Source: BOG-1184 sp049514575 (GTDB taxonomy: Bacteria; Fibrobacterota; Chitinivibrionia; Chitinivibrionales; Chitinispirillaceae). Taken from it: a DNA stretch of 64,000 bases. How positions within the stretch are numbered: the first letter of the stretch is position 1; each line of letters begins with the position of its first letter. Under the pieces are notes generated by a model. That model saw nothing but the letters and a program-made list of their open reading frames with translations. It was not told where the DNA came from and made no database searches. Of this stretch, positions 9,501 to 17,268 are shown piece after piece. Both the position numbers and the translations under genes were made by a program. The stretch covers positions 68,615-132,614 of the forward strand of contig JBEKUX010000007.1 of assembly GCA_049514575.1 (NCBI GenBank), written 5' to 3'.

Positions 9501-10202
9501 ATGGACAACGGGAAAAGCAGGATTAACTTAAACGGCTTCGTGGAGATTCTGCAGTCCTTTGTGGAAATTTTAAACGCAAAAGACCACTACACGGAACAGC
9601 ACAGCGAACGGGTCAACGAATATTCGGTCTGCATCGCCAAAACCCTCGGACTTGACGAAGAAACCATTGAGTGCTGCAAATATGCCGGCCTTCTGCATGA
9701 CATCGGGAAAGTAGGGATTTCCGAGGAAATACTCAATAAAAAAGGCCCGCTTAAAGGGAAAGAGAAAAAAATCATCCGCAGCCATCCCCTGATAGGCGAA
9801 ATCTTCCTGTCCAACGGCCGCATCACCAAAAGCGTCTTAAAGGGCGAGGTAAAACTGGAAAATGTCCTGAAAATATTAAACAGCGATAACAGCAGCGTTT
9901 CCAGAAAAATCCGCGAGACCGTCTTTGCCCACCACGAACGGTACAACGGCAGCGGGTATCCGAGGAAACTCAAGGGAAAGGAAATACCTCTTGCCGCGAA
10001 CATTCTGGGCATCGCTGACTCCCTCGATGCGATGACGTCATGCCGGCCGTACAGATCAAAAATGAACTTTGAAAAGGCCTGCGCTAAATTGTCCATGGAA
10101 CAGAAAGAAAAGAACCTGTTCGATCCTGTTGCTTTCGAGGGATTTTTAAAGGCAAAGGAAGAGCTTTTCGATATTTATAACAGGAAAAGTTCAGCAATTT
10201 AA
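9501..10202 (+). CDS. HD-GYP-type c-di-GMP phosphodiesterase
   Basis: 233 residues, only the catalytic domain and a short helical N terminus. The metal site HD is at 66-67 (LLHDIGK), followed by the further histidines SHPLIGE (His95), His144-His145 (AHHERYNG), and the GYP motif in NGSGYP (149-154), then DSLDAMTS and RPYR. HD-GYP proteins hydrolyse c-di-GMP to GMP or pGpG. About 29 residues between SHPLIGE and the HHE motif form an insertion-like segment. There is no clear Shine-Dalgarno before ATG 9501 and no sensory domain. Its neighbours include EAL and GGDEF proteins, so it fits a local c-di-GMP circuit. Confidence 0.9.
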   Translation: MDNGKSRINLNGFVEILQSFVEILNAKDHYTEQHSERVNEYSVCIAKTLGLDEETIECCKYAGLLHDIGKVGISEEILNKKGPLKGKEKKIIRSHPLIGEIFLSNGRITKSVLKGEVKLENVLKILNSDNSSVSRKIRETVFAHHERYNGSGYPRKLKGKEIPLAANILGIADSLDAMTSCRPYRSKMNFEKACAKLSMEQKEKNLFDPVAFEGFLKAKEELFDIYNRKSSAI

Positions 10203-10245
10203 TAAATATCTGTATCCTTCCGCTAATAATCAAAAAGATTCTCCC

Positions 10246-10526
10246 TTGGCTAAAGACACCTGTTGGGGTGTGGGGTGGGCACCATTATTGCAGGAATGAA
10301 CTTTATTTGACCCCCACCCTCAAGCTTGAGTATCGTTGAAATCCAAAAAACATTTATAGATATTTTTTTCTTAACTGAAGGATACTTGTGGGTGCGGGTA
10401 AATGGTGCTCAAAGCTATATAAACTGTGCCCCTGCCTGCGCCGAGGCTCTCGCCACGCTAACGCTGGCGTAGCGGGTCGGCAGGCAGGCACCCGCTACCC
10501 TCCGCTTCCGCGGAGCCTTCAGCCAA
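10246..10526. repeat. MITE-like intergenic element, copy A (~281 bp)
   Basis: It starts TTGGCTAAAG (10246-10255) and ends CTTCAGCCAA (10517-10526), inverted with one mismatch. The two arms are rough reverse complements of each other, so the whole element can fold into one long hairpin. The right arm carries a ~68-bp module (10426-10493) that is itself palindromic, opening GTGCCCCTGCCTGCG and closing CAGGCAGGCACCC. Copies lie at 44584-44745 and 56579-56882. No coding sequence is inside. It occupies most of the gap between two convergent genes (10203-10568). Confidence 0.75.
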
Positions 10527-10568
10527 AACAAAACGTTTTTTTTTATTAAAAGCCTTAGCACAAAAAAA

Positions 10569-10931
10569 TTATAACTGGCCCTTTCCGTTTCTGGCCACGG
10601 CTACTACTGCCGTCTCGCAGTCCTGGTACACCGGAATATGCAGCGACTCGCACAGCGCGCCGAAGACGCTCTCTCCCCCGTTGTTCTTTTCGACAAAAAG
10701 CAGCTGCCCTTTACTGCGCCAGATCGTCTCCTTGCACCACAGGAGCAGGTGGGAAATGGCCTTACGGTTGGCAAGCGACCCTATGGTGACCGAAAAAACG
10801 AACTTCTTTATACCAACCCGCAGCGCCTGCTCCACGGTATTTTTCACTTCGCCTTCGTCGGACTCCATAAGCATGTCCGTCTCCAGGCGGATCACCTGAT
10901 ACGTGTCATGGCGTTTCGCATCGATGCTCAT
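10569..10931 (-). CDS. STAS-domain protein (anti-sigma-factor antagonist-like)
   Basis: 120 residues from ATG 10931, chosen because AAAGGA lies 8 bases upstream; the longer frame from 10955 lacks this. The pattern fits a STAS fold: beta strand YQVIRLE, then VKNTVEQALRVGIKKFVFSVTIGSLAN, where the usual DSSG phosphoserine site is replaced by TIGSLAN, then LLLWCKETIWRSKGQLLFVEKN and a C-terminal ESLHIPVYQDCETAVVAV. The absence of the normal D-S-[ST]-G motif means control by serine phosphorylation is uncertain. It may act as a binding partner in the surrounding signalling cluster. Assignment as STAS is by pattern, not search. Confidence 0.65.
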   Translation of the reverse strand: MSIDAKRHDTYQVIRLETDMLMESDEGEVKNTVEQALRVGIKKFVFSVTIGSLANRKAISHLLLWCKETIWRSKGQLLFVEKNNGGESVFGALCESLHIPVYQDCETAVVAVARNGKGQL

Positions 10932-11264
10932 ATTGTCGGTCCTTTCCTGCGCCACTTTAATCAGATGGGTAATTACCCGGCCGCCTTCATTATTATCGTA
11001 ACACCAAATTAGAAACCTGTCAACATAAATAAATGAATTTTTTTACGCGTTACAGGGAGATAGACGATTATAACTTAATATAACCTGCCTGCCCCTGCCG
11101 AGTGACGGGCTTGCCTTGCATAATTTTGCACATCGCCGGAATCTTAATTGACACAATAGCTATTGCGCACGGTTTGCCCATGATATTGATTTCAATAAAC
11201 ACTGCTCAAATAAAAAACATGACCTCTATTTGTCATCAGGGTACAATGGCTGAATGTTGTCACT
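10932..11264. other. Intergenic region upstream of the GAF-PAS kinase
   Basis: No gene seen. It holds the start-site region of the divergent STAS gene, a GC-rich stretch with cctgcctgcccctgccg resembling the core of the 280-bp repeat (11091-11108), a TTGACA hexamer at 11148-11153, and right after it a perfect 12-base palindrome CAATAGCTATTG (11154-11165), a plausible operator. No convincing -10 box lies 17 bases downstream. Confidence 0.4.
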
Positions 11265-12959
11265 ATGAATAAAAAACAGGGCGCATTGCAGGACACGGAA
11301 CTCCACAGGCTTAACCGGACGCTCAGGGCGCTCAGCAACAGCAGCCAGGCAATGATGCATGCCGAAAATGAACAGGAATTTTTGAAAAAAGTTTGCAGGA
11401 TCGTTGTGGCGGACTGCGGCCATAAAATGGTGTGGATAGGTTTTGCCGAAGAAGACGAAGGTAAAAAAGTCAGGCCTGTCGCCCATGCGGGTTTTGAAGA
11501 GGGATACTGCGAAACGCTTAACATCACCTGGGCGGACACGGAACGGGGCCGCGGACCAACGGGCACGGCCATACGAACGGGAAAACCGAGCATCTGCAGA
11601 AACATGCTCATCGATCCCGTCTTTGCGCCCTGGCGCGAACAGGCGCTGAAACGCGGGTACGCATCCTCGATCGTTCTTCCCCTTTTGGCAGGAAACAAGG
11701 CCTTCGGTGCAATAAATATTTATTCGAAGGAGGCGGATCCGTTTTCAGAAGATGAAGTCGCCCTGCTTACCGAACTGGCCGGCGACATTTCCTATGGAAT
11801 AATGGCGCTCCGGGCGCGCAGCGCCCGCGACAAAGCGGAAAAAAAGTTGCGCGAGGAGCGCAACTTCAGCGATGCCGTGATCCAGACCACGGGCGGGCTC
11901 ATCGTGGGCCTTGACAAGGAAGGACGCATACAGCTTTTCAACAGCGCATGCGAAAAGGTTACCGGTTATACGTTCAAAGAGGTCAAGGGCCGGCCATTCT
12001 GGGACTTCCTGCTGATTCCCGAAGAACGAGAGCCGGTCAAGAAAGTTTTTGCCGGGATCATGGACGGTTCCGTCACTGCGGAGATGGAATTCGAGAATTA
12101 TTGGGTGACAAGAGACGGCTCGCTGCGCTGGATCAAATGGGCGAATTCGGCGCTCAAAGATGAGACAGGTAAAGTATCGCTTGTCATCGGCACCGGCATC
12201 GATATCACGGAACAGACCATGGGCCGCAGGAAAATCGAAGAGCTCAACGGGTATCTCACCAAAAGGGCGGCTGAACTTGCCGGGATAAACAAGGATCTCG
12301 AAGCGATTTCAAATACGGTGACCCACGGTCTGCAAAAGCCTGTAAGTGTCCTGCGCGAACACAGCCGCAGGCTTCTCGACGATTACGGCGAAACCCTCGA
12401 TAAAAAAGGAAAAGAACTGCTCCGGTCGCTCGATGACGGCGTTGGGCGTATGGAGCGGATCATTGAAAAAGTTCTTACTCTTTCGCATATCACGCACAAG
12501 GAGCTGTGGTTCCAGCCCGTGGACCTGAGCGCCCACGCCGCAGAGGTCTTGCAGGAACTGCAGGAAAAAGAGTCTGCCCGCCGGGTCGAAATCGTGGTCC
12601 AGAAAAAATTAAAGGCGCGTGCCGACAAGGCGCTCATACGGCAGGCGCTCGAAAACCTTCTGGAAAATGCATGGAAATTCACTCGGGAACGCACGGACGC
12701 GCGGATCGAGTTCGGCATGCAGACTGACAACGGAGAACCGGTCTACTATGTCCGTGATAACGGCGTCGGATTCGATATGAAGGAAGCCGAAGGGGTCTTT
12801 TCCACGTTCCCGAGAATTAATACCGGCGGTGAATTCCTGGATGTGGGAACAGGCCTCGCAATCGTAGAGCGCATCATCCGGCGCCACAACGGCACGGTAT
12901 GGGCAGAATCGGAAAAGAAAAAAGGCACTTCCGTTTACTTCAAACTGCCTTCACACTGA
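11265..12959 (+). CDS. GAF-PAS sensor histidine kinase with degenerate H and G boxes
   Basis: 564 residues, soluble. An N-terminal GAF domain (about 25-185; GPTGTAIRTGKPSI, ASSIVLPL, GAINIYS), one PAS domain (about 200-325; AVIQTTGG, GYTFKEVKG, ending GTGIDITE), a coiled coil, a dimerisation domain with His354 in TVTHGLQKPV (the usual HDLR is HGLQ) and an HATPase domain (NLLENAWKF, DNGVGFD). The final glycine box reads LDVGTGLAIV where close relatives have EGTGIGLAIV, so two positions differ. Kinase activity is likely but not sure. The start ATG 11265 has no clear Shine-Dalgarno. Its last 20 bases overlap the convergent GGDEF gene, an arrangement that can couple their expression. Confidence 0.87.
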   Translation: MNKKQGALQDTELHRLNRTLRALSNSSQAMMHAENEQEFLKKVCRIVVADCGHKMVWIGFAEEDEGKKVRPVAHAGFEEGYCETLNITWADTERGRGPTGTAIRTGKPSICRNMLIDPVFAPWREQALKRGYASSIVLPLLAGNKAFGAINIYSKEADPFSEDEVALLTELAGDISYGIMALRARSARDKAEKKLREERNFSDAVIQTTGGLIVGLDKEGRIQLFNSACEKVTGYTFKEVKGRPFWDFLLIPEEREPVKKVFAGIMDGSVTAEMEFENYWVTRDGSLRWIKWANSALKDETGKVSLVIGTGIDITEQTMGRRKIEELNGYLTKRAAELAGINKDLEAISNTVTHGLQKPVSVLREHSRRLLDDYGETLDKKGKELLRSLDDGVGRMERIIEKVLTLSHITHKELWFQPVDLSAHAAEVLQELQEKESARRVEIVVQKKLKARADKALIRQALENLLENAWKFTRERTDARIEFGMQTDNGEPVYYVRDNGVGFDMKEAEGVFSTFPRINTGGEFLDVGTGLAIVERIIRRHNGTVWAESEKKKGTSVYFKLPSH

Positions 12960-13845
12960 CTTCCACCCGGTTTTTCCCTTTTCTTTTCGCTTCGTAAAGG
13001 GCTGCATCAGCCTTTTCGACGAGTTCTTTTGAGGTGTGGATGTCCCTGTCGCAAGAGGCCACGCCTATAGATATGGTGACCTTCCTGCCGCCGGGCATGC
13101 CTTGCTCCACTTTCCATCGCAGCCTTTCGGCGAGAATGCCGGCCTCCCTGATGTCGGTTGACGGCATGATCACCACGAACTCCTCGCCGCCGTAACGGCA
13201 GCAGATGTCCGAATCGCGTGTCTCGGTTTTAAAGGCCCCGGCCAGAGCGGCAAGGATCCTGTCGCCCTCAACATGGCCGTACCGGTCGTTGATCTCCTTG
13301 AAATTATCGATGTCGATCATCATGATCGAGACAATGGTGCCGTACCGTTCGAAGCGGCTGAGCTCCATTTCGATCCGCTGGTAGCACGTGGTGTGGTTGA
13401 AAAGCCGCGTCAGGCCGTCACGAAGCGTCAGCTGGACGATCGCGGTCATGCGGGTCTCGTCGATGAGCGTGGGTGACTGCAGTTCGCCGGTCAGGTTCGA
13501 AAGATAATCCAGCGCGGCGACCGCTATCCGGATGTTCCTTTTCATGGTAAACGACATCTCATACTTGTGCTTCAGGAGCTGGTTCCACAGGTTTTCCGCG
13601 ACCGCGGGCGGGAAAAACTGATGGGTAATCGCATAGAGAAGGTCGGAGTAGTATTTGTCGGCGCGACTTTTTTTGAAATCGTCGATAAGCGTTTTTTCCG
13701 ATTCTGTCAACTGCCGGTCCCCGGCAAGGGCGGACACCAGATCGAGCGTGAGTGCGTTGTCCGCGACAAGCCCATCCAGCCGCTCGATTTCAGTCTCTTC
13801 CCCCGGTGTAGCAGGGAGATCAGCAGGAATGTCCATAATTGTCAT
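12940..13845 (-). CDS. Diguanylate cyclase (GGDEF domain)
   Basis: 301 residues. The first ~135 are helical with no named domain; the rest is a GGDEF domain: DGLTRLFNH, MMIDIDNFKEIND, active-site GGEEF at 219-223 and ISIGVAS. An inhibitory RxxD site is present, Arg210-Asp213, five residues before the active site, so product inhibition by c-di-GMP is expected. It makes c-di-GMP from two GTP. The gene is the last of a minus-strand run with the 74-residue protein, ferredoxin and DUF1059-like gene, spaced 21-29 bases apart, and could be read from the sigma-54-type promoter at 14521. Confidence 0.92.
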   Translation of the reverse strand: MTIMDIPADLPATPGEETEIERLDGLVADNALTLDLVSALAGDRQLTESEKTLIDDFKKSRADKYYSDLLYAITHQFFPPAVAENLWNQLLKHKYEMSFTMKRNIRIAVAALDYLSNLTGELQSPTLIDETRMTAIVQLTLRDGLTRLFNHTTCYQRIEMELSRFERYGTIVSIMMIDIDNFKEINDRYGHVEGDRILAALAGAFKTETRDSDICCRYGGEEFVVIMPSTDIREAGILAERLRWKVEQGMPGGRKVTISIGVASCDRDIHTSKELVEKADAALYEAKRKGKNRVEVSVKAV

Positions 13846-13866
13846 GTCTTTTTCCGTAGCTGCAAC

Positions 13867-14091
13867 CTATTCTACAACCTCAACCCTGGCCATGTCAATC
13901 CATGTTAGTTTATGAAATTGATCGGCGATCAGGAACTCCGTCGTATCGGGCGTAACGCGGATCGCATAAGCCCGTGAATGATACTCCTCATCGGTCCTGA
14001 TGTGCACGCGCAGGGATACCTGGCACAGCAAAGGCCGCCTGGGCTGTTTGAGTTTTGGTCTCAGTAAAGAGAACGCGCCTATTTTTAACAT
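13867..14091 (-). CDS. Small conserved-looking protein, function unknown
   Basis: 74 residues with a basic N terminus (LLRPKLKQPRRP) and a beta-rich body (CQVSLRVHIRTD, YAIRVTPDTTEFLIADQ). It has a good ribosome site, GAGGAAACA, before ATG 14091, and lies between the ferredoxin gene (27 bases upstream) and the GGDEF gene (21 bases downstream), so it is probably real and in the same operon. I do not recognise it. No membrane segment, signal or metal motif apart from a single Cys. Confidence 0.6.
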   Translation of the reverse strand: MLKIGAFSLLRPKLKQPRRPLLCQVSLRVHIRTDEEYHSRAYAIRVTPDTTEFLIADQFHKLTWIDMARVEVVE

Positions 14092-14118
14092 TGTTTCCTC
14101 GCTTTTCAGTCCTGCTCA

Positions 14119-14322
14119 TCAAGCGTTAACGCGGTTTAACACCATGATGGCTTCCATAGGACACAGCTCCACGGTTTGAGCGCAGAAATCCTCGGCGCCA
14201 TCGGGCACGGTTTCCGCAACAACGCACGCCTTGCCATCACGGGTCATGGCAAACACCTCAGGGCAGATGCCGGCGCACAGGCCGCACCCGATACATTTTT
14301 TATTGTCAATTATTACATTCAT
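14119..14322 (-). CDS. Monocluster [4Fe-4S] ferredoxin, copy 1
   Basis: 67 residues. Cys10, Cys13 and Cys16 (CIGCGLC) and Cys54 (ELCP) are placed exactly as the cluster ligands of Thermotoga-type single-cluster ferredoxins, and Cys20 and Cys47 match the pair that forms a disulphide there. The second half has lost the CxxCxxC of two-cluster ferredoxins. It would carry one low-potential electron in the cytoplasm. Related copies are at 16730-16921 (intact) and 32995-33194 (broken). It sits 29 bases after the DUF1059-like gene. Confidence 0.93.
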   Translation of the reverse strand: MNVIIDNKKCIGCGLCAGICPEVFAMTRDGKACVVAETVPDGAEDFCAQTVELCPMEAIMVLNRVNA

Positions 14323-14351
14323 TCTTCACTCTCCTTCGCTATATGATACTT

Positions 14352-14459
14352 TTACGCATGTGTGAAAAGCGCATCCTTGATCTCGACGCTGTTTTCGCTG
14401 CGCGCCTCAAACGAGCATGTGGAGATGCCCAGATCAGAACAACCAAGTGACTTTTTCAT
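14352..14459 (-). CDS. DUF1059-like 35-residue protein
   Basis: A short frame from ATG 14459 to TAA 14352 preceded by AAAGAAAGGGG. It starts MKKSLGCSDLGISTCSF and continues EARSENSVEIKDALFTHA. This fits the opening of DUF1059 proteins (Met-Lys, CxDLG, C-x-F-x-AR, then a helix with E and a terminal HA). Family members are usually 50-60 residues and end with a further His-containing helix turn, so this one looks cut short by about 15-20 residues. Function unknown. It is the first gene after a sigma-54-type promoter and precedes ferredoxin 1. Confidence 0.6.
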   Translation of the reverse strand: MKKSLGCSDLGISTCSFEARSENSVEIKDALFTHA

Positions 14460-14520
14460 ACAGGCCCCTTTCTTTAAATAGTAATTGAGAGTTGAACCGA
14501 GTAAACCCACTCCTGTTAGG

Positions 14521-14537
14521 AGCAATTATCACGCCAG
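14521..14537 (-). promoter_or_regulatory. Sigma-54-type -24/-12 promoter for DUF1059-ferredoxin operon
   Basis: Read on the minus strand: CTGGCGTGATAATTGCT, which has GG-N10-GC with TGGC and TTGCT. The GC is 62 bases from the ATG at 14459. It is one of eleven such elements in this window. Confidence 0.6.
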
Positions 14538-14858
14538 TTTAATAACGGTTCAGAAAAAGGAGAGTATTTATATTGGAGGCAAGGCTGTAGGTCGACTCCG
14601 AATTAATAACCATTTCGCGTTTCCTGGTCAATAGTTCCAGCTTTTCGCACTTCTGCAGATGTGATTCGCAAAACCGGTAATCATCTGACACTCTGATTCG
14701 TTTAAACACCTCGCGAAAACGGGCTTTCTACGCGGAATAAGGCCATTTCATGCTGGGATTTTCGGAATGTCTTTTGCGGTATACTTTGTTCAAACCAAGC
14801 ACTTCCCTTGCGCTGGCTTAGAATAAACAAACTGTTAAAAAGAACGATTTTGTCCATA
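14538..14858. other. Intergenic region, nothing clear
   Basis: Between the divergent DUF1059-like and TPR genes. A few short inverted stretches are present, but I see no gene, and no -10/-35 pair for the TPR gene that I would defend. Confidence 0.3.
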
Positions 14859-15617
14859 ATGATGCCTAAGTTTCCGACATTCCTGATATTGGTGTTCCTA
14901 TGCACCCGTGCAATTGCGGAGTTGCCGTGCGGCGCGCTGCTTGATTCGGGCGATACGGCGTATGCGCGCTTCGACAACCGCTCGGCGCTCGAATGGTTCA
15001 CAAAAGCATACCGGCAATGCCCGGAGCGATACGATGCGCTCATGAAAATGACCCGCGCTTTCATGGATGCAGGCGAGGACAGGAGCGATACGGGATCTGG
15101 AGCGTTGTACCGTACCGGACTGCGTTATGCCGACACCATGCAAAAGCGTTATCCAGACTCGGCCCAATCCTATTTCCTTAAAGCGGTCGCTGCAGGGAAC
15201 TTGTCCCATCTGACGCATGGAAAAGAGCGGCTGGCGCTCGGGCGGATTGCGGATCAAAATGCGGAAAAATCGATCGCCCTTGCGCCGTCGTTTGCTCCGG
15301 AATACGTAGTGCTTGGAATTTATTACCGTGAAATCGCCACTGCCGGCATGTTTCAGTCGATACTGGCCAGCGCCTTCCTCGGAGGAATGCCGCACGGAAC
15401 GCTTGAAGACGCGGAGCGCGCGCTGCGAAAAGCCCTCGACCTTTCGCCCTGCAATGTCGAAGCGCTGCTCGAATATGCCCGGACCGTTGTCGCAATGGAC
15501 ATTAAAAAGGAAGCAATCACTGCTTTGGAGAAAATGCGATCCTGCCCGAACGCCTGGCACAGCGATGCGAAATTCAAAGAAGAAGGTCATCGCCTGCTGG
15601 AGAAGCTACGTAAGTAA
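14859..15617 (+). CDS. Exported TPR protein
   Basis: 252 residues from ATG 14859 (a second ATG follows at once). A signal peptide (FPTFLILVFLCTRAIA) is cleaved after the AxA-type site, so it is periplasmic. The rest is helical with TPR-like repeats (SALEWFTKAYRQCP; AEKSIALAPSFAPEYVVLGIYY; AERALRKALDLSPCNVEALLEYA). The GMPHGTLEDAERALRKAL stretch resembles the TPR family related to RMD1-type proteins. TPRs bind other proteins; no partner is evident. The longer frame from 14808 would bury the signal peptide. It is convergent with the dnaJ-like gene. Confidence 0.8.
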   Translation: MMPKFPTFLILVFLCTRAIAELPCGALLDSGDTAYARFDNRSALEWFTKAYRQCPERYDALMKMTRAFMDAGEDRSDTGSGALYRTGLRYADTMQKRYPDSAQSYFLKAVAAGNLSHLTHGKERLALGRIADQNAEKSIALAPSFAPEYVVLGIYYREIATAGMFQSILASAFLGGMPHGTLEDAERALRKALDLSPCNVEALLEYARTVVAMDIKKEAITALEKMRSCPNAWHSDAKFKEEGHRLLEKLRK

Positions 15618-15650
15618 TGCAACGGTTTATTTCACGATTATCGCTCCACT

Positions 15651-16577
15651 TTATTTGCGCAATGCAGAAAGTTTTCTGAACAAGTCGATTTCCTGTTGAG
15701 AAAGATGTTCCGGCATCTGGATGTCGACCGTTACGAACAGGTCGCCGAACTCATCCTGCGTACCGAAGACCGGCATGCCGAGCCCGCGGAGCCTGAGTTC
15801 CTTGTGGTTCGGCGTCTCCTTCGGCACATCGACCTTGACCGCGCCTTTCAACGTTTTGACCAGGACTTTCCCGCCCAGCACTGCGGTATACAATTCCACC
15901 GGGATCTCGCGGTGAAGATCGTCACCCTTGCGATGGAATTCCGGGTCCGGTGCGATCCTGACTGTGAGGTAGAGATCGCCGTTGGGGCCGCCGCCCCATC
16001 CGGCCATCCCCTTTCCGGTGACCCGCAACACCTTTTGGTCGGCGATGCCTCTGGGAACAGCCACCTTGATCGTCTGGTCGTCGATCTGGATAAGCCGCGT
16101 AGTCCCATGGTAGGCTTCTTCCAGCGAAATCGTGGTCTCGGCATTGAGGTCTTCGCCCTGGACGGCAGCACTCCTTCTTCCCCGCCGCCGTCCGCTGCGC
16201 GCTCCAAACAGCAGCTCAAAAAGATCGATGCTGTCATCCCCGGCAAACATCGAGTCGAACTCTTCGCCGCTCATCCGGCGCCCCTGTCCGCTGCGGCCGG
16301 CCGCATACTTCGACCAGTCAAACCCTCCTGCCTGCGAGCCGGATTGCTCGTACTGTTTGAAATCCGCGCCGAACTGATCGTACTTTTTCCGCTTCTCAGG
16401 ATCGCTGAGTACTTCATGTGCATCGTTGATATCGGTAAACTTGTTCAGCGCGTCCTTGTCTCCCCTGGCCTTGTCCGGATGATACTTGAGGGCAAGCTTT
16501 CGATATGCCGACTTGATTTCCTCGGTGGTCGCCGTTTGAGGGACCCCCAGCACCTTGTAATAGTCTTTGTAGTTCAT
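15651..16577 (-). CDS. DnaJ-class co-chaperone lacking the zinc finger (CbpA type)
   Basis: 308 residues. An N-terminal J domain (2-70) with the HPD motif in KYHPDKA, a Gly/Phe and Gly/Arg-rich linker (70-135), and a C-terminal substrate-binding domain of two beta sandwiches (TTISLEEAYHG, IKVAVPRGI, GNGDLYLTV-like GPNGDLYLTV, KVDVPKETPN). There is no CxxCxGxG zinc-finger repeat, so it is the class II, CbpA-like form that stimulates DnaK. No dnaK or grpE is adjacent. Its J domain is intact, so it should be active. Confidence 0.93.
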   Translation of the reverse strand: MNYKDYYKVLGVPQTATTEEIKSAYRKLALKYHPDKARGDKDALNKFTDINDAHEVLSDPEKRKKYDQFGADFKQYEQSGSQAGGFDWSKYAAGRSGQGRRMSGEEFDSMFAGDDSIDLFELLFGARSGRRRGRRSAAVQGEDLNAETTISLEEAYHGTTRLIQIDDQTIKVAVPRGIADQKVLRVTGKGMAGWGGGPNGDLYLTVRIAPDPEFHRKGDDLHREIPVELYTAVLGGKVLVKTLKGAVKVDVPKETPNHKELRLRGLGMPVFGTQDEFGDLFVTVDIQMPEHLSQQEIDLFRKLSALRK

Positions 16578-16729
16578 AGTAGTTTCAAGTTTGTGTGAAA
16601 CGATCCGGAAATAATATTTAGGAAGGTTAAAATAATCTATAGACCGAGGGGGCTGTTCATTGATCGTACATTTAGTTAGTGATGGGAAAGGAAAAGGCTT
16701 AAATAATCAAGTTTCAAATTCTGATGCGC

Positions 16730-16921
16730 CTATTCGAAAACCGAAATAGCTTCCACCGGACACTGTTCTTCCGCCTGGCGGCAGGAAGCGGCCGCGCCGG
16801 GAAGTATAAGGTCGGTAATGACCTCAGCATTGCCGTCTTCCGTCATCGCAAATACCTGCGGGCAAAGTTCGACGCACAGGCCGCAGCCGACGCACTTTTC
16901 TTTGTCTACAATCGCAGTCAT
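16730..16921 (-). CDS. Monocluster [4Fe-4S] ferredoxin, copy 2
   Basis: 63 residues. The ligand pattern CVGCGLC (Cys10, 13, 16) with CP at about 20 and a final QCP equals that of ferredoxin 1, and the rest aligns closely (PQVFAMTEDGNA against PEVFAMTRDGKA). The ribosome site is AAAGGAA. It stands alone on the minus strand behind a sigma-54-type promoter nearly identical to that of the broken third copy. Confidence 0.93.
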   Translation of the reverse strand: MTAIVDKEKCVGCGLCVELCPQVFAMTEDGNAEVITDLILPGAAASCRQAEEQCPVEAISVFE

Positions 16922-16962
16922 ACGGAAATTCCTTTCTCAGGATAGTTATGCTTAAGAGTGTC

Positions 16963-16981
16963 CGCGAATCTTATGCCAATC
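16963..16981 (-). promoter_or_regulatory. Sigma-54-type promoter for ferredoxin 2
   Basis: Minus strand ATTGGCATAAGATTCGCGG has GG-N10-GC. Fourteen of 16 central bases equal the element before the broken ferredoxin at 33229-33245. The GC is ~43 bases from the start codon. Confidence 0.6.
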
Positions 16982-17159
16982 CCTGCTATGCTCGACGGGT
17001 TGCCTAAATTTTCTCCGATGTCATAACAAAAAGCAAATTCCTGTAAACGACGCGTTTAGTAATGGCCGTCAAAATCCCGCTGAATTTGCGGAAATGAGAG
17101 GTAATTCGCAATTTCAGGAAATGCATGCTCCTGTTTGAGGAAAAGATACCCGAATATGT
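16982..17159. promoter_or_regulatory. Shared regulatory region between two divergent sigma-54-type promoters
   Basis: No gene. It contains a perfect inverted repeat, TAAACG-acg-CGTTTA (17044-17058), and two related sites, TTTGCGGAAAT (17085-17095) and TTTCAGGAAAT (17112-17122). Both lie upstream of the promoters at a distance usual for enhancer-binding activators. Similar TTC(A/G)GGGAAA sites occur in the divergent region 33246-33381. Binding by an activator is inference. Confidence 0.35.
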
Positions 17160-17176
17160 GTGGCACTGCTTTTGCA
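17160..17176 (+). promoter_or_regulatory. Sigma-54-type promoter for the barrel-cupredoxin operon
   Basis: GTGGCACTGCTTTTGCA: TGGCAC-N5-TTGCA, a full match to the -24/-12 consensus, 93 bases before ATG 17269. Confidence 0.75.
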
Positions 17177-17268
17177 TACTTTTACAGATAAACAGACATT
17201 CCAGGAAGAGTACTAACAATTAGATAGAAACTTTTTTTTAAAAACTTTTTTTTCGAAATGGGGCATAG

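Noticed and set aside
11246..11272. An 8-codon leader peptide (MAECCHYE) overlapping the GAF-PAS kinase start
   Set aside because: No ribosome site and no terminator-antiterminator pair supports attenuation.
14808..14858. A longer start for the TPR protein
   Set aside because: It would place a basic segment before the signal peptide and has no Shine-Dalgarno.
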